A stretch of 64,000 bases of DNA, taken from Dendrophyllia cribrosa (taxonomy: Eukaryota > Cnidaria > Anthozoa > Scleractinia > Dendrophylliidae). Position numbers and translations under genes: made by a program. The notes beneath the pieces were generated by a model. The model saw only the letters and a list, made by a program, of their open reading frames with translations. It searched no databases and was not told where the DNA came from. Positions 13,901 through 22,945 of this stretch are shown here, piece by piece; the first letter of the stretch is position 1, and the number at the start of each line of letters is the position of its first letter. The DNA lies in NCBI GenBank assembly GCA_024195265.1, contig JAJLRJ010000004.1:42550488-42614487 (forward strand). The letters run 5' to 3'.

Positions 13901-16900
13901 AAAATTGTCACACTGTTTTTGCGTGGGACATAAGAAGCACTGTTTCTGTATTTCGTTTATAAATTTGCAAATTGGGATATGTTCTTCTTGTCCTGCAATT
14001 TTACAGAGACCCTAGGTACGGCTGCATTACAGCGTAATTGCGCGGCATCGAGTGCGTAATGTTATTATAATTCTCAAGCCAGTTATTAGCATGTTACGGA
14101 AAATTCTTCGGAAAGCAATCGAGCGTTTTGTTCGATGCAAATAAACTTTTTGCTAAAGTTTTGCACGTGCATATGAAACTTGAAAACAATACTCGTGAAT
14201 AATGAGGACGCTCACTTGTAAACACAAAGTCTGTATGAAAACATTGGTACATTGGATCAAGGCCCTATTTTATTGCCTTGCATGTCTTCAATGCCCTTGA
14301 AACTTGCAGGCCATATAAACTGATGATTAATCTCGAGGTTGTCAATTTAAAAAAAAAAAAATCTCACGGTTTCCAAATTATCATCACATTCGTAGGCGTA
14401 GACCAAATTACATACAAAAATAACAACAAGAGCAGCTAATCAACGTACGCTAATCAAATCCTTCTTTCTCGCAATCGGGCAAAGCAACCCCTTCACTTTT
14501 TCACACACCATTTAAAATGGAATCAAACTACTACGAGATGAAACTGCATTCTTATCGCGCATCGTTTTCTTTAGATATTAGCCAATTATGTCGATAGTAT
14601 GTTTTTCACTGTATTTACAATCCCCAAAACTTCATCCCCCAAAATTTCAAAAACGCTCTCATATATTTCTTTTAAACTTTTATTGTCCAGTTGAAGCCCA
14701 TGGTCTAATCAATTGGTCCACTAGCGGGTTTTACAAAAAATTCTCTCGATCTAAAGAAACTCCGCAACTTGTGAATTGAAACTGAAACATTTTTAACACG
14801 TGTTTTTTCATGTTTGAAATAAAAGTGGTCATTACATTCCATAGGTCTCACAAATTATCATTAAATTACCAAAGAAAGTTCCTCAGACTTAAATTATTAC
14901 TCCCTGCAAATAGCTCTGACTAACTCCTCGGCAATAAAGAGATCGAGCTTTTCATTCAAATGCAGTTTTTCTTGACGTTTTCCCTCTTTTTAAACTACAC
15001 TTGAATGATAAGCTCGATCTCTTTATTGCCGATGAATTAGTTAGAGCTATTTGCAGGGAGTAATTATGTAAGTCTGAGTAAACTTTCTGTGATAATTTAA
15101 TGATAATTTGTGAGACCTATGAAATGTTTTGACCGCTTATATTTTAAACATGAAAAAACACGTGTTAAAATGTTTTAGCGATTCAAAATCAAACAGTTTA
15201 ATATGTTTGAAATTTTCCCATTTAGTGTGCTACACTGTGTAGATTATAGCGCATATATTCGCTTGTCGCGGGTAGCTCCAAAATCGAAAGATATTTAGGA
15301 AAAACTGTTTTTCGCCATATTCGTTTACTGTTGCTATGGAAACGCTGATTAGCATAAAAAGAGCATCATCCAAAACTTTCATCTTAGCCTAACAGCTGAT
15401 ATCAAATTCAGATTCATTGAGCTAAAGTAAGATTAGGTATAAGCGCATTCAAAAAGGGAAGTGTGACCCCCCCCCCCAAAAAAAAAAACTACTTGGAGCC
15501 ACCTTAAGAAAATTATTTTGAAGTAATCTTTTGGTCCCGAATCGCTGATCACACGTGTGAGCGTTAGAAAAAGAGAAATTTCTTAGCCTTGCAGTATAAA
15601 CAGATAATCCAAGCGGCTCGTGATATTTTGGGACAATTTTAAAATAATACTCGAGGTATTTATACCCCAAATACCCCTTGAAACCATTGTATTACCTTTA
15701 CTAATTTGCTTCTTATTAGTACTACTGCATGATAATTTTGTGACACATTTGTACACTATTGCAGTTAAGGCCTCATTAATTAATTTTTAATTCAACCATG
15801 TATTTTCTGATACTATTTGAAACAGTTTTATGGCACTTTTAATTTAGTAAAGAGTGTATTCTGCTTTTGACATCATTAAAATTGAATTTTTAAAACAGTC
15901 ATCATGGCCTGTATATTTATCATAATGAATATTGCTGACGTAACACCAGTATTTTTTAATGATTTAATTTAAATTTCTAAAAGTGGTCAAGATATTTGAC
16001 ACACTTTTCACACCAATCGTAGACAATGTGATTACGCCTTGGACAAACCTTTGATAGTGGACAAAATAAAAGCGAATTGAATATCACCTTTAACTTGCGT
16101 CAAAGGCATATGTCAAATATGTGGTAAAGATGGCCTTTGTCACCTTTACCACTATATAAAGGCGGGATCAAAGATGGCCTTTGACGAGTGTCAAATGTGT
16201 GTAAATCACATGGCAAAGACGATTCACTTTTGACAAGCCTTTGACACAAGTCTCAGACATATTTGACTACATCTTTGATCAGCCTTTGACACGCGTCGCA
16301 GACGGATTTGACCAAACACCTTTGTTCAACCTTTGACACGCGTCACAGACGGATTTGACCGCACGCCTTTGATCTACCTTTGTCACAAATCACAGACGAA
16401 TTTGACTAAACCTTTGACAAACCTTTGATAATGGACAAAGGTGAATCAAATGTAATCTTTGACGCGCGTCAAAGGTATATGTCAAAGATGTGGTAAAGAC
16501 GGCCTTTACCACCTTTACCACTATGTCAAAGGCGACATCAAAGATGATCTTTGACGCGCGTCACAGGTGTGGAAAGATGTAGCAAAGGAGGTCTTTGATA
16601 CGCCTTTCACCACACATTTGATCGTTCGCAAAGGCGATTTTTCGTGCAGTGATTATAGCCAGGAGCTTACCTTAATTTATTGTCATGACAATAAATAGGG
16701 ACACTGTCACCTATTTTAAGTATCACTTTTACAAGCCAAAAAAGATATTTGTTTCAACGGAAACCTTAAAATAATGGTCCAGTATTGTTAACAACAATAC
16801 TCTACCAATGCACAGGAACTAGTATTTGTTATCTTTGGCTGCGGATGGCCAGGATGGAAATGGATTGCAACTTGAAAAAAATGGCCAATGTCTTCAAGTT

Positions 16901-19635
16901 CCTCCCAAGAGTCGTGGAAAAATCGCAGAAAAACTTATTATGGTTTGTTCTTCCTTGAAGAAATCACTTGATATTATCTTCTTGGTGTTCTAAAAGCAAT
17001 TTTATGTTTGAGCAAAGGTACTTTGTCAACAATTTCAGTGTATCTTGTTGACCAAAATGAAAACACAGCAAAATCTTCGTGACAATCCCCTTTAAGCTTG
17101 CTTTATTGTCATGAAATATGGAGAAAATATCTCCAAAAGTCATGAAAACAAAGAAATATTAACTAACGGCTAAAAAAGTCAAAATACAACACGAATATTA
17201 ATTTTGATTTCTTGACCGCCTGTCATGAAATCAAATTTTCTATATCCTTGTAATCCTGCAATGAGCTCCAAACTACTGCTTCTGATTTGTTCTATAAAAT
17301 CGTTTTATCCAATTAAGTCGTATGTTTGGTTGCATTTAGCGATATACGACATAAAAATATCGAGGAAGCGAAATCAGTTGTTATTTCGCCGGGACAGTGT
17401 GAAATAACATCATGATATTTGGGCAGGGTAGTAGGCCGGGCAAGTACATTACCGAAAGGTGATGTTTTAGTACTAAGGTCCTGCTGAAATGTGAACTTAA
17501 ATTACAAATAATTAAAAGTAAAAGGGTTGAAAGTAAATCTCTCGCGTGCGGCCTTCTAACGTCGTTACGTTCTTGTGCCTGGTGTACAGGATAGTTATCA
17601 TGAATCTAGGGGATATATATACAGGACAAAATTCTCCCAACTAGTAAGATGTACAAAACAGTACATAAAATAAAAAATACTGTTGTATGTATTGGCTTGT
17701 TTCAGTTCTGATATTGTGGTGATTAATTGATATGTCAACACAAAATTATCTGCCAAGTCTGGCTGGCGTTGGCTTTTGAACTGACATTAGGTTCAGCTGA
17801 GCTATTGATGAAACAAAATACAAAGTTACAGAACGTTGGCATGTCTCCATCTTGATAAACACTCAATTCAAGTGACTAAAATTAGACACGACACGACACG
17901 ACACGACACGTGCCTCTAATACACTTTTGTTCTGACAGTGTATCGTACTTCAAAAAGGAATTAATATATCAATTAATAAAACTAACAAGGATAGCACTAA
18001 AATGGCACACAAATGAAGTTTTCAAACACAAGGCCGATTTGTGTGTTAATCCTAACTCAAATCGCAAATCATCGGTATTGCTCATCTCTCAAAAATGATC
18101 TTGCGTCTGTAACAGTAGAGTGTCAAGAGAAAACGTAAACAAAAGAAGATCAACTGTTCCGGCATTTTGTAACTGATCCCGGGTGGTGACGGGGGTGCTC
18201 GTCGTATCCGTTTAGGGGTCAAAATCTGAAGATTGGTACCGAGGGTACTAAAATCCAAAATGACCGCCGTACCGTTAGAATTATCGCGGTGCCTTTAATG
18301 ATATTAAGCAGAAAAAAATATGACGGAATTCGAATATGACATGCGTTTGATGAGAAATAGAACACAAACCGCGGTGATAAACATATTAAACTTATTCATT
18401 TTTTATAAAACTTGACGTTTCGTATGCTATACTACATACATTTTCAAAAGTGACCGTTACAGTGTTGAAAACTATACTTATATAGTAGTGAAAAGGGACT
18501 GGGACCGAGATTAAGTACAAAACTTAACAGTTGATCTATAAAAAGAAACAGCTAATTAATAAAGCATCAGCTTCTCGCTACTGACGTCTGTATTAAAAGC
18601 TGGCTTCAGTTCTTGTATAAGCAATGTTTCTTTGGTTTTACATTAGAAATTAGTTTTGCCCGACGCTAAGATATCAAAATGATCCCACTTGATGTTGTGT
18701 TAGAATTGGTACCTTTTAGGGATTAAATTTATTTTAGCCACGCCCATCAAAACGAGATTCTGGCCTAGTATCGATATCTTTTAGGGCGTTTTTCGAAATG
18801 TTCCCATGAGCACCCCCGTCATTTTTATATGTGAGTCTCTCTCCCCCCCCCCCCCCCCCCCCCCCCCCACCCGACCGAGTAACTGATACCAAGGGCATCT
18901 GCATTTAAAGATATTATTCTTTGCAGTGAACATTGAAGACAAACACTTCTTCCTTTAATATATATAGTTTGATGCAAAGTTCAATTGCAGCAACACCCGG
19001 TTTATTTACCACACTCTTCCAAATGTGATACTCGTCCATTTTCAAAGTTTGCGGTATTTAAGTCATAAAAAGGGATTCTCAATAAACCCAACTGTAATTG
19101 CTTTTTATAAAGTTCGGGGAATTTATTATTTCATTCTGTGTCGTAAGCTAAGCTAAGGGCAATAAGTCGAAGCGATTGGTATTTAAAACCAAAAAAGAAT
19201 TAAAAGATCAACTCAAGGTGAGCGAAAGGTATATTACTTGCCCGATTTTGTAGCCATTATTTGGGCTTATGTGGGGCTAGAAATGTATTGGCCCTTAGCT
19301 AAATATTGAACTGTGGTAAAAACAACAACTTCATGATACTGTGTTTCCTTCTTTGCTAGCTACTTACCACCATTGGCAGCATTCGATTCCTTGTTTGCAC
19401 TGGCCTGCGGCTTAGCTGCTTCTTTGAGAGAATCCTTCATATGCTGTATTTCCTGCGAAAACTTTGAATCAACCATTTTCATCTTGGTTATATCACGAAC
19501 CACGATCTCAATTCTCACGAACAACGCAATGGTTAACAAAATCGAAACGACAGATAAAACTGAAGAACCCCTGTGAAGATATTTGCAACTTTGTTGCTTT
19601 GGTGATATTTTCGGATCCTTTTCGTAGTTATTCAT
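1..19635 (-). CDS. Gene-level model: type II membrane collagen-Ig-Ig-glycine-rich mosaic protein (six exons, 3' end cut by window)
   Basis: Joining 19635-19368, 9410-9093, 7876-7565, 4019-3744, 1882-1298 and 330-1 gives one open frame of about 696 residues; related copies suggest only about three residues are missing at the C-terminus. Every junction has a GT donor and an AG acceptor and splits a codon after its first G (phase 1), so the exons are symmetric modules. Domain order: cytoplasmic tail (1-23), transmembrane helix (about 24-40), coiled coil, collagen triplets (about 140-215), two I-set Ig domains (about 215-390), glycine-rich region (392-699). The Gly-X-Y register runs unbroken across the exon 2/3 junction, which supports the joining. 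The architecture resembles membrane-anchored collagens (MACIT-like) extended by Ig and ALK/LTK-type glycine-rich domains; a role in adhesion or matrix at the cell surface is inferred. Extra exons in the 10-kb first intron cannot be excluded. Confidence 0.72.
1107..1121. repeat. Poly-C tract
   Basis: About 15 C in a row followed by C-rich sequence. It lies in intron 5 (331-1297) of the mosaic gene. I see no coding exon in the rest of that intron. Confidence 0.9.
1298..1882 (-). CDS. Exon 5 of mosaic gene: glycine-rich domain, N-terminal half
   Basis: The acceptor is at 1884-1883 and the donor GTAAGA starts at 1297; 585 nt, phase 1 at both ends. The product starts [17 protein letters not shown] and contains [19 protein letters not shown] and a [11 protein letters not shown] block, typical of the N-terminal part of ALK/LTK-like glycine-rich domains. 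Unlike the two plus-strand paralogues it carries an acidic insert of six consecutive Asp within Gly/Ser-rich sequence just before the donor, so this copy is about 33 residues longer. Intron 4 upstream (1883-3743) holds only repeats. Confidence 0.78.
2451..2490. repeat. (AT)n microsatellite
   Basis: Nearly pure AT dinucleotide run inside intron 4. Around it, 1900-3190 contains no exon I can support. Confidence 0.9.
3191..3554. mobile_element. MITE with long terminal inverted repeats and an internal tandem duplication
   Basis: The ends are inverted copies of about 78 bp, starting TATGTCCAGAAATGCACGC and ending with its complement. Inside, a segment of roughly 125 bp (core GACGACATTTCGCCAGTAA) occurs twice in tandem. 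No coding potential. The outermost bases suggest a TA-type target, as in Tc1/mariner-derived MITEs. Confidence 0.8.
3614..3679. repeat. (TAA)n microsatellite
   Basis: TAA repeats with one interruption (TACTGA). Confidence 0.9.
3744..4019 (-). CDS. Exon 4 of mosaic gene: second I-set Ig domain
   Basis: The acceptor (TTTTACTTAG) ends at 4020 and the donor GTAAAA begins at 3743; 276 nt, phase 1 at both ends. The 92 residues form one I-set domain: first Cys in [11 protein letters not shown], Trp in IRWSK, and the second Cys in the [11 protein letters not shown] motif. It ends in a short proline-rich linker (KPPG) leading to the glycine-rich module. A whole Ig domain in one phase-1 exon is the classical shuffled-module arrangement. 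Confidence 0.85.
4020..5138. other. Intron 3, proximal part: no gene
   Basis: No exon or RNA gene is supported here. A short stretch at 4447-4545 is rich in GATAGT/ACTATC repeats that can pair with one another. Confidence 0.6.
5139..5329 (+). pseudogene. 3' end of a non-LTR retrotransposon ORF2 (5'-truncated LINE)
   Basis: An open frame ending in TAA at 5327-5329 gives the tail common to CR1/L2/Jockey-type ORF2 proteins: a basic [18 protein letters not shown] segment, then [11 protein letters not shown], then [10 protein letters not shown]. Upstream RT and endonuclease parts are missing, as expected for 5' truncation. The 3' tail contains a (TTA)n run at about 5488-5514. Confidence 0.75.
5488..5514. 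repeat. (ATT)n microsatellite, LINE tail
   Basis: ATT repeats downstream of the LINE fragment, possibly its original 3' tail. Confidence 0.8.
5714..7169 (-). mobile_element. Tc1/mariner element with TA target duplication
   Basis: Terminal inverted repeats start CAGGGTGTTTCAAAAGTTCG at 5714 and end with the complement at 7169. Each end is flanked by TA (5712-5713 and 7170-7171). The 1456-bp length and the single transposase-like gene are typical for the family. It lies in intron 3 of the mosaic gene, in the same orientation. Confidence 0.92.
5836..6896 (-). pseudogene. Decayed Tc1-like transposase
   Basis: From ATG at 6896 ([15 protein letters not shown]) to TGA at 5836 there is about 353 codons' worth of Tc1-type transposase. 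Visible parts: N-terminal paired-like helix-turn-helix ([18 protein letters not shown]), the GRPT hinge, first catalytic Asp in FSDECP, second Asp in [10 protein letters not shown], and the [12 protein letters not shown] block with the third acidic residue. The frame is broken by shifts near 6555, 6460 and 5975 and by an in-frame stop near 6472, so this copy cannot make transposase. The full-length layout and good TIRs suggest fairly recent insertion. Confidence 0.9.
7565..7876 (-). CDS. Exon 3 of mosaic gene: end of collagen stretch plus first I-set Ig domain
   Basis: The acceptor (TTTTCATGTTAG) ends at 7877 and the donor GTGAGA starts at 7564; 312 nt, phase 1 at both ends. The exon begins with six Gly-X-Y triplets continuing the register of exon 2 ([18 protein letters not shown]). 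One I-set domain follows: Cys in [16 protein letters not shown], then [11 protein letters not shown] with the second Cys, ending VELLVEG. Collagen and Ig therefore share an exon, which ties the two domain types to one gene. Confidence 0.85.
8395..8575 (+). repeat. Dispersed repeat; inverted copy at 37085-37290
   Basis: The core TGATCTCATTGGCCTAGACT and flanking sequence recur in reverse complement about 28 kb away, with matching outer parts (TGATCCGCATAAGAAGGA; AGACCCAATCGC). Non-coding. Confidence 0.75.
8611..9000 (+). mobile_element. MITE family I, copy 1
   Basis: It aligns over about 380 bp with 40055-40459 (same orientation) and 48537-48917 (inverted). A shared internal mark is CGTTTCAAGCAATCC. 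Its ends (ACCTGAATGCC and TTCAGGTAAACCC) are shorter than those of copy 2, and the right end runs into a poly-C tract at 9002-9020. Confidence 0.75.
9002..9020. repeat. Poly-C tract
   Basis: Uninterrupted C run directly at the end of a MITE copy. Confidence 0.9.
9093..9410 (-). CDS. Exon 2 of mosaic gene: linker and collagen triple-helix region
   Basis: The acceptor (CCCCTCATAG) ends at 9411 and the donor GTAAGT starts at 9092; 318 nt, phase 1 at both ends, so it joins exon 1 in frame to give [13 protein letters not shown]. After a linker with Cys residues ([13 protein letters not shown]) come 18 uninterrupted Gly-X-Y triplets rich in Lys and Pro, ending [11 protein letters not shown] preceding coiled coil and nearby Cys are usual for trimerising membrane collagens. 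Confidence 0.85.
9520..10160. repeat. Left TTTGAC/GTCAAA satellite block
   Basis: Short palindromic units such as CACCTTTGACGCGCGTCAAA recur with AGTCAAA/GACTTCA arms. A higher-order unit of about 208 bp is repeated twice (about 9600-9808 and 9809-10016). Confidence 0.9.
10161..10385 (+). promoter_or_regulatory. Possible promoter and untranslated first exon ending in a donor site
   Basis: A comparatively GC-rich stretch with a CCAAT box in GACCAATCAC (about 10239) is followed by a leader ending AAAAGGTAAGT near 10382. Acceptor-like sites with pyrimidine tracts follow at about 11450 and 11573. The only ORF there is 33 codons (from 11600), so a coding role is not supported. Weak candidate for a non-coding transcript or a decayed element gene. 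Confidence 0.25.
10903..11208. mobile_element. MITE with terminal C60 and G25 tracts
   Basis: The ends GGGACTTTCCATTTT and AAAGTGGAATGTCCC are inverted and flanked by AAT (10900-10902, 11209-11211), a 3-bp duplication as in PIF/Harbinger-type MITEs. Just inside lie 60 C (10927-10986) on the left and 25 G (11165-11189) on the right. Between them a unit of about 47 bp (CCGAAGG...TTGTCGGC...CTTTGAA) repeats three times. Confidence 0.8.
10927..10986. repeat. 60-base uninterrupted C tract
   Basis: Sixty consecutive C on the plus strand. Such a run can form i-motif/G-quadruplex structures and is prone to length error in assembly. Confidence 0.95.
11212..13006. other. Element interior: no gene found
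   Basis: AT-rich sequence without a credible coding exon. The only point of note is an acceptor-like site at about 11573 followed by a 33-codon ORF. Confidence 0.5.
13007..14779. repeat. Large imperfect inverted repeat (arms about 0.7 kb)
   Basis: The left arm (13007-13705) reappears inverted at 14072-14779 around a spacer of about 365 bp. Matching marks include CACAAGTTGCGGAGTTTCT with its complement at the far end, and AAGAATTTTCCGAAACATGC near the centre. Arms differ by scattered substitutions. No ORF of note. It behaves as a foldback unit. Confidence 0.85.
14780..15195. repeat. Second inverted repeat (hairpin, arms about 185 bp)
   Basis: The left half has CTCCCTGCAAATAGCTCTGA and GAGATCGAGCTTTTCATTC; the right half has their complements. 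The centre is about 14960-14995. It abuts the larger inverted repeat directly. Confidence 0.85.
16020..16630. repeat. Right TTTGAC/GTCAAA satellite block
   Basis: Same vocabulary as the left block (CCTTTGACACGCGTCACAGA, TTTGACGCGCGTCAAAGG), again ending close to the CACTGCACGAA-type terminus. Confidence 0.85.
16657..18186. other. Intron 1 stretch without a gene
   Basis: No exon supported. It contains an (ACACG)n run at about 17887-17910. A short duplicate of sequence found near 19790-19860 (core GTTTCAGTTCTG) lies at about 17700. Confidence 0.5.
18187..18821. mobile_element. DNA element with TGACGGGGGTGCTC ends
   Basis: TGACGGGGGTGCTC at 18187 and its exact complement ending at 18821 bound a 635-bp non-coding segment in intron 1. 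No target duplication is clear. Confidence 0.55.
18843..18868. repeat. Poly-C tract
   Basis: About 26 C in a row. Confidence 0.9.
19368..19635 (-). CDS. Exon 1 of mosaic gene: cytoplasmic tail, transmembrane helix, coiled coil
   Basis: ATG at 19635 opens 89 codons ending at the donor GTAAGT (exon end 19368, phase 1). The product has a charged N-terminal tail with lysines, a hydrophobic helix ([17 protein letters not shown], about residues 24-40), then heptad-like sequence ([17 protein letters not shown]). With no signal peptide and basic residues before the helix, a type II orientation is expected, leaving collagen and Ig domains outside the cell. The join to exon 2 is in frame. This is the start because it is the first Met and the helix follows directly. 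The frame reaches a stop soon after the donor if unspliced. Confidence 0.7.
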
Positions 19636-19862
19636 CTTTCATCAATCTTAATTCAGCCTTAAACTTCAAATTGTGAGAAAAATACAGGACAGTAGAACGC
19701 TGTTCGTTCGAGGGTATCAATTCGTTCTCACTGTGTCAGGACCACTGCATGCAACCGCTAGAGGGGAAGTTGAAACTCGATCGCAAGTTTCAGTTCTGTG
19801 ATTAATTGATTGATTGGCGTGTAAACACAAAATTATTTGCAAAGAAAATACAGAACATACAG

Positions 19863-19939
19863 AATGGTCAGGTCACCATAACATTAAAATCTAGCCTAGT
19901 TACACACAACATAAAACTAGACAGAACAGCAACTATTTA
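19863..19939 (+). pseudogene. Remnant of glycine-rich terminal exon and 3' UTR
   Basis: TGGTCAGGTCACCATAACAT followed by a TAG and ACACACAACATAA matches the last codons and beginning of the 3' UTR of the exons ending at 31124 and 63554, with small indels. Only about 75 bp remain. It lies head-to-head with exon 1 of the mosaic gene. Confidence 0.8.
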
Positions 19940-21271
19940 GGTGGATATAAACTTTTGTGCTTTTCTTTTGTAGCTCATATATTTGATTGTGCGCATCTGA
20001 TCATATATACAAGTATTTTGCGCAATATAAATTATTAAATTATTATAATTAGAAATTATATTTATTGCGAATTGCCAAAAGAAATTTGATAAAACAAACG
20101 AAAAAAAATTATCCCAAATCGACAAGGAGCCTTCTCCGCATTCAAAATGGCTGCCGGGCTACTGTCGGGTGAAAAACGAGGGTCTCCCAGGGGTTTGGGG
20201 GAACAAGGGAACATGGATCCCCCTGGGAGACCTTCAAAAACGCCTGGACAAAGCTGACAAAATACTACAAAAACCGGTACCTTTGCAGTTGTCCGTTGGC
20301 TCTTGCCATTCAGTGTTTATTAAAAATCGTGAAGCAGTTTGTTCCGTGAAACACGATGAAAACATGCTAATTGAACAGTTGGCCCTCGTCATGTCAAACA
20401 TGCTTGGACATGCAAGGGTTAATATCACTGTGTTCTACTTGACACACCCCCCCACCTCCATTATTTATTTAGCCCTTCTTGGAGAAAACTGCACCCCCGC
20501 CCCCCTAGTTAAAGTATAATGCCAGACGAACTGTTCACTTACACCTTAAACTATAGTGATTTGAACCAGTGCGGAGAACTTCGAGCTTCGAGCTTGTCTA
20601 AAAATCACAAAGCAAGTATCCTATGTGAAAATATGGCTGATTCGCTTAGTAAGAATTTTCTTTGCTGTCAGTTTCATGTGTTACCAAACAATCACGTCTG
20701 TTTTGTATAATGCTGCCGGCAAGCACCGAAAACGAGTTAAGAGCGCCTGTCTGTAAAAATCAAACATATCGCGGCAAGTGATAAAATTGGATTCTTATGA
20801 TATTTTAACGTTAGATAGACTAAGGTATAACAAAAATCACTGGATACCTTTTTCGGCCAAATATCTTTTTATTTTAAAGAAAAATACAGAAAGCGAAAGT
20901 CCGTTAAAATCGCCATTTAAGGCGGAAAATTATTGCACAACTTTGACAGTCTCGCTTACAAAAACAAGTAGCGCTACGGCATTTAAAACATGAAAATCGT
21001 ATTTTGCAATCTTTAGCTATCTAGAAGAGTGATTTATGTAATTATTATGTTGTTCTTTGCGTGCAAAATAATTTTATTTCGAAGACTTATATTTTACTTC
21101 TTTAAAAGTACCTCGTAAACAAAACAATTTTTTACCATGTGCTAAACCTTCAAACGGATTAAGTTTCTGCTGGTTAATTTTCATAAAGATGATCTCAAGA
21201 TTGCCGTAAAAATTTCCTTGGGCAAATGATTCAGAGCGACGCGAGAGCATTTCAAAGTTCGTTAAAATTAA

Positions 21272-21495
21272 AGGGATAGTATCACGAGGTTCCACGCGCG
21301 GCACTGTTCACTATTCTTGCACCGGAACTTTGGACATATCACTGTTAAAAGTGATTTTTTCTTTCTTTTGGCTATCAAAACGGATTTTTTGATTCAACAA
21401 ATACCTCCACTTCTCGACGGCCTTTTTGAATTTGCGGAATCAAACTTGAAAAGTGGGCCGACGTTTTCAAGTTTCGACCTCGTGATACTATCCCT
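21272..21495. mobile_element. 224-bp TTAA-flanked MITE in left arm
   Basis: AGGGATAGTATCACGAGG at 21272 and its complement ending 21495, with TTAA at 21268-21271 and 21496-21499. The equivalent place in the right arm lacks it. Confidence 0.9.
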
Positions 21496-22053
21496 TTAAG
21501 AGTTATTTGACCTTTATACGAGGTCAACAATCAATTTGCGGGTCACACAAATATTCTAACTTCTGCTTCTGTGTTAACCCATTATGAAATTAAAATAGCC
21601 ACATTGAAAAACATTGAAATTTCCTTACCTCGTTTGCGGTAGAAGACAGATTCAGAGACCATTTTTGTGTATAAATCCCTTCTTTGTTCATCGTATTTTT
21701 AATTTATAACGTCCGATGCACGCCGACCGCGGACTGCCACGCAAGGTCGCACACAAACCTCTGTTAAACTTTCGACACATTTCAGCATTAAGGCGTCTTA
21801 TTTAAAGGCTATAGCATTTGTCGAATGTTCTTCGGTTTGAAGTTAACGGATAGATAAATCTAATCACTGCTTGAGAAGTACTGAATGAACAAACATGTCG
21901 GGCCGTTTACATGTAAGCCGTGATCGTGACGGCAGTTATTTGTGTCGTCACGCAATGCAGCTGTTCTTCGGCATTTTAGCGGGGTAGGGGTAGGGCTAAA
22001 GAGCTGGAAAACACCGAATTTATGTCTGAAACTCTTGCAGCGGAGAGGGAGGA

Positions 22054-22080
22054 GGGGGGGGGGGGGGGGGGGGGGGGGGG
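22054..22080. repeat. Poly-G tract
   Basis: About 27 G in a row. Confidence 0.9.
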
Positions 22081-22945
22081 AGTCTCACTGCCCTACTTCA
22101 AATTCCTGTCATGCCTTAATTCAGAACCATTTGTTGCATTTGTCGGTGTTACAAACTAAGTAAACCTAAGTATTTTTTTGGCAGTAGCAAAATAATTAGA
22201 AACCCGCTCAGATTTTAAAGTTGATAACGAGAGAATATCTAAAAATTGAAGAACTTACTAAGTTTAAAACAGTATCGCCAATTGTCGAGAAGAAAAATAA
22301 ATACTGTTTAAATAATGCAGTTGACAAAAAAGTAAACACTACCTGGTTTTGCTAATTACCTAGTGCCTTCACTTGAAGGCGACGCTAAAGTGCATGTTTT
22401 TGTACATCAAAGATTCGAGTTTAGTTCTAGGTATTACACAAAAATGGAAGGCACTTGTTCGTTTAAGTCCTTTGCTGGTGGAGTTTATGGTTATGACATT
22501 CGCGATCGAAAGCGTGGAACGGAAATTGTCCCTTAAAGGGACACTGTCACGAGGGCGCATGCACGAGTTTTTCGAATCGAAACTTGAAAAGTTCAGCCTG
22601 AATTTTTCAAGTTGAACCGTCAATTTCAAAATGGCGTCGACTAGTGGTGGCGGTGGAGGGAAAAGAACCAATTCGTGACGGAATAGGAAGTTCGAGGATC
22701 AAGCAGAATATAAGATAGCGTGGTCTAGAAACCACAAACGAATATATTTGGAAAATCGGATATTTAGGTCGTGGCTTCAGGCTGAATTCGATGCCGGGTA
22801 TGAAGCTTCCAGTCGTTGGAATATCGTCGAAGGTATGCTATGTTTTCATGACTTTGGCTTCAGTTTGCCCTCCTCAGGACGAGTGGCTCCTTGACGGAAC
22901 CAAAAAATTGAAAAATGAAAGGGAGTAAAGGAAAGAAAAACGATG

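Larger units (their letters stand above)
9499..16652. mobile_element. Candidate 7.15-kb DNA element with TTTGAC subterminal satellites
   Basis: The ends carry TCACTGCACGAA (9499) and its complement (ending 16652), each flanked by TTAT (9495-9498, 16653-16656). Directly inside each end is a 0.6-kb block of TTTGAC/GTCAAA repeats. No transposase is recognisable inside; the interior holds MITEs, a 1.8-kb inverted repeat and non-coding sequence. Because TIR and duplication are short, an alternative is two smaller related elements in opposite orientation. Confidence 0.5.

Noticed and set aside
20169..20519. ORF of 116 codons starting MKNEGLPGVWG
   Set aside because: No family recognised, low complexity at the end, no splice signals or second copy to support it.
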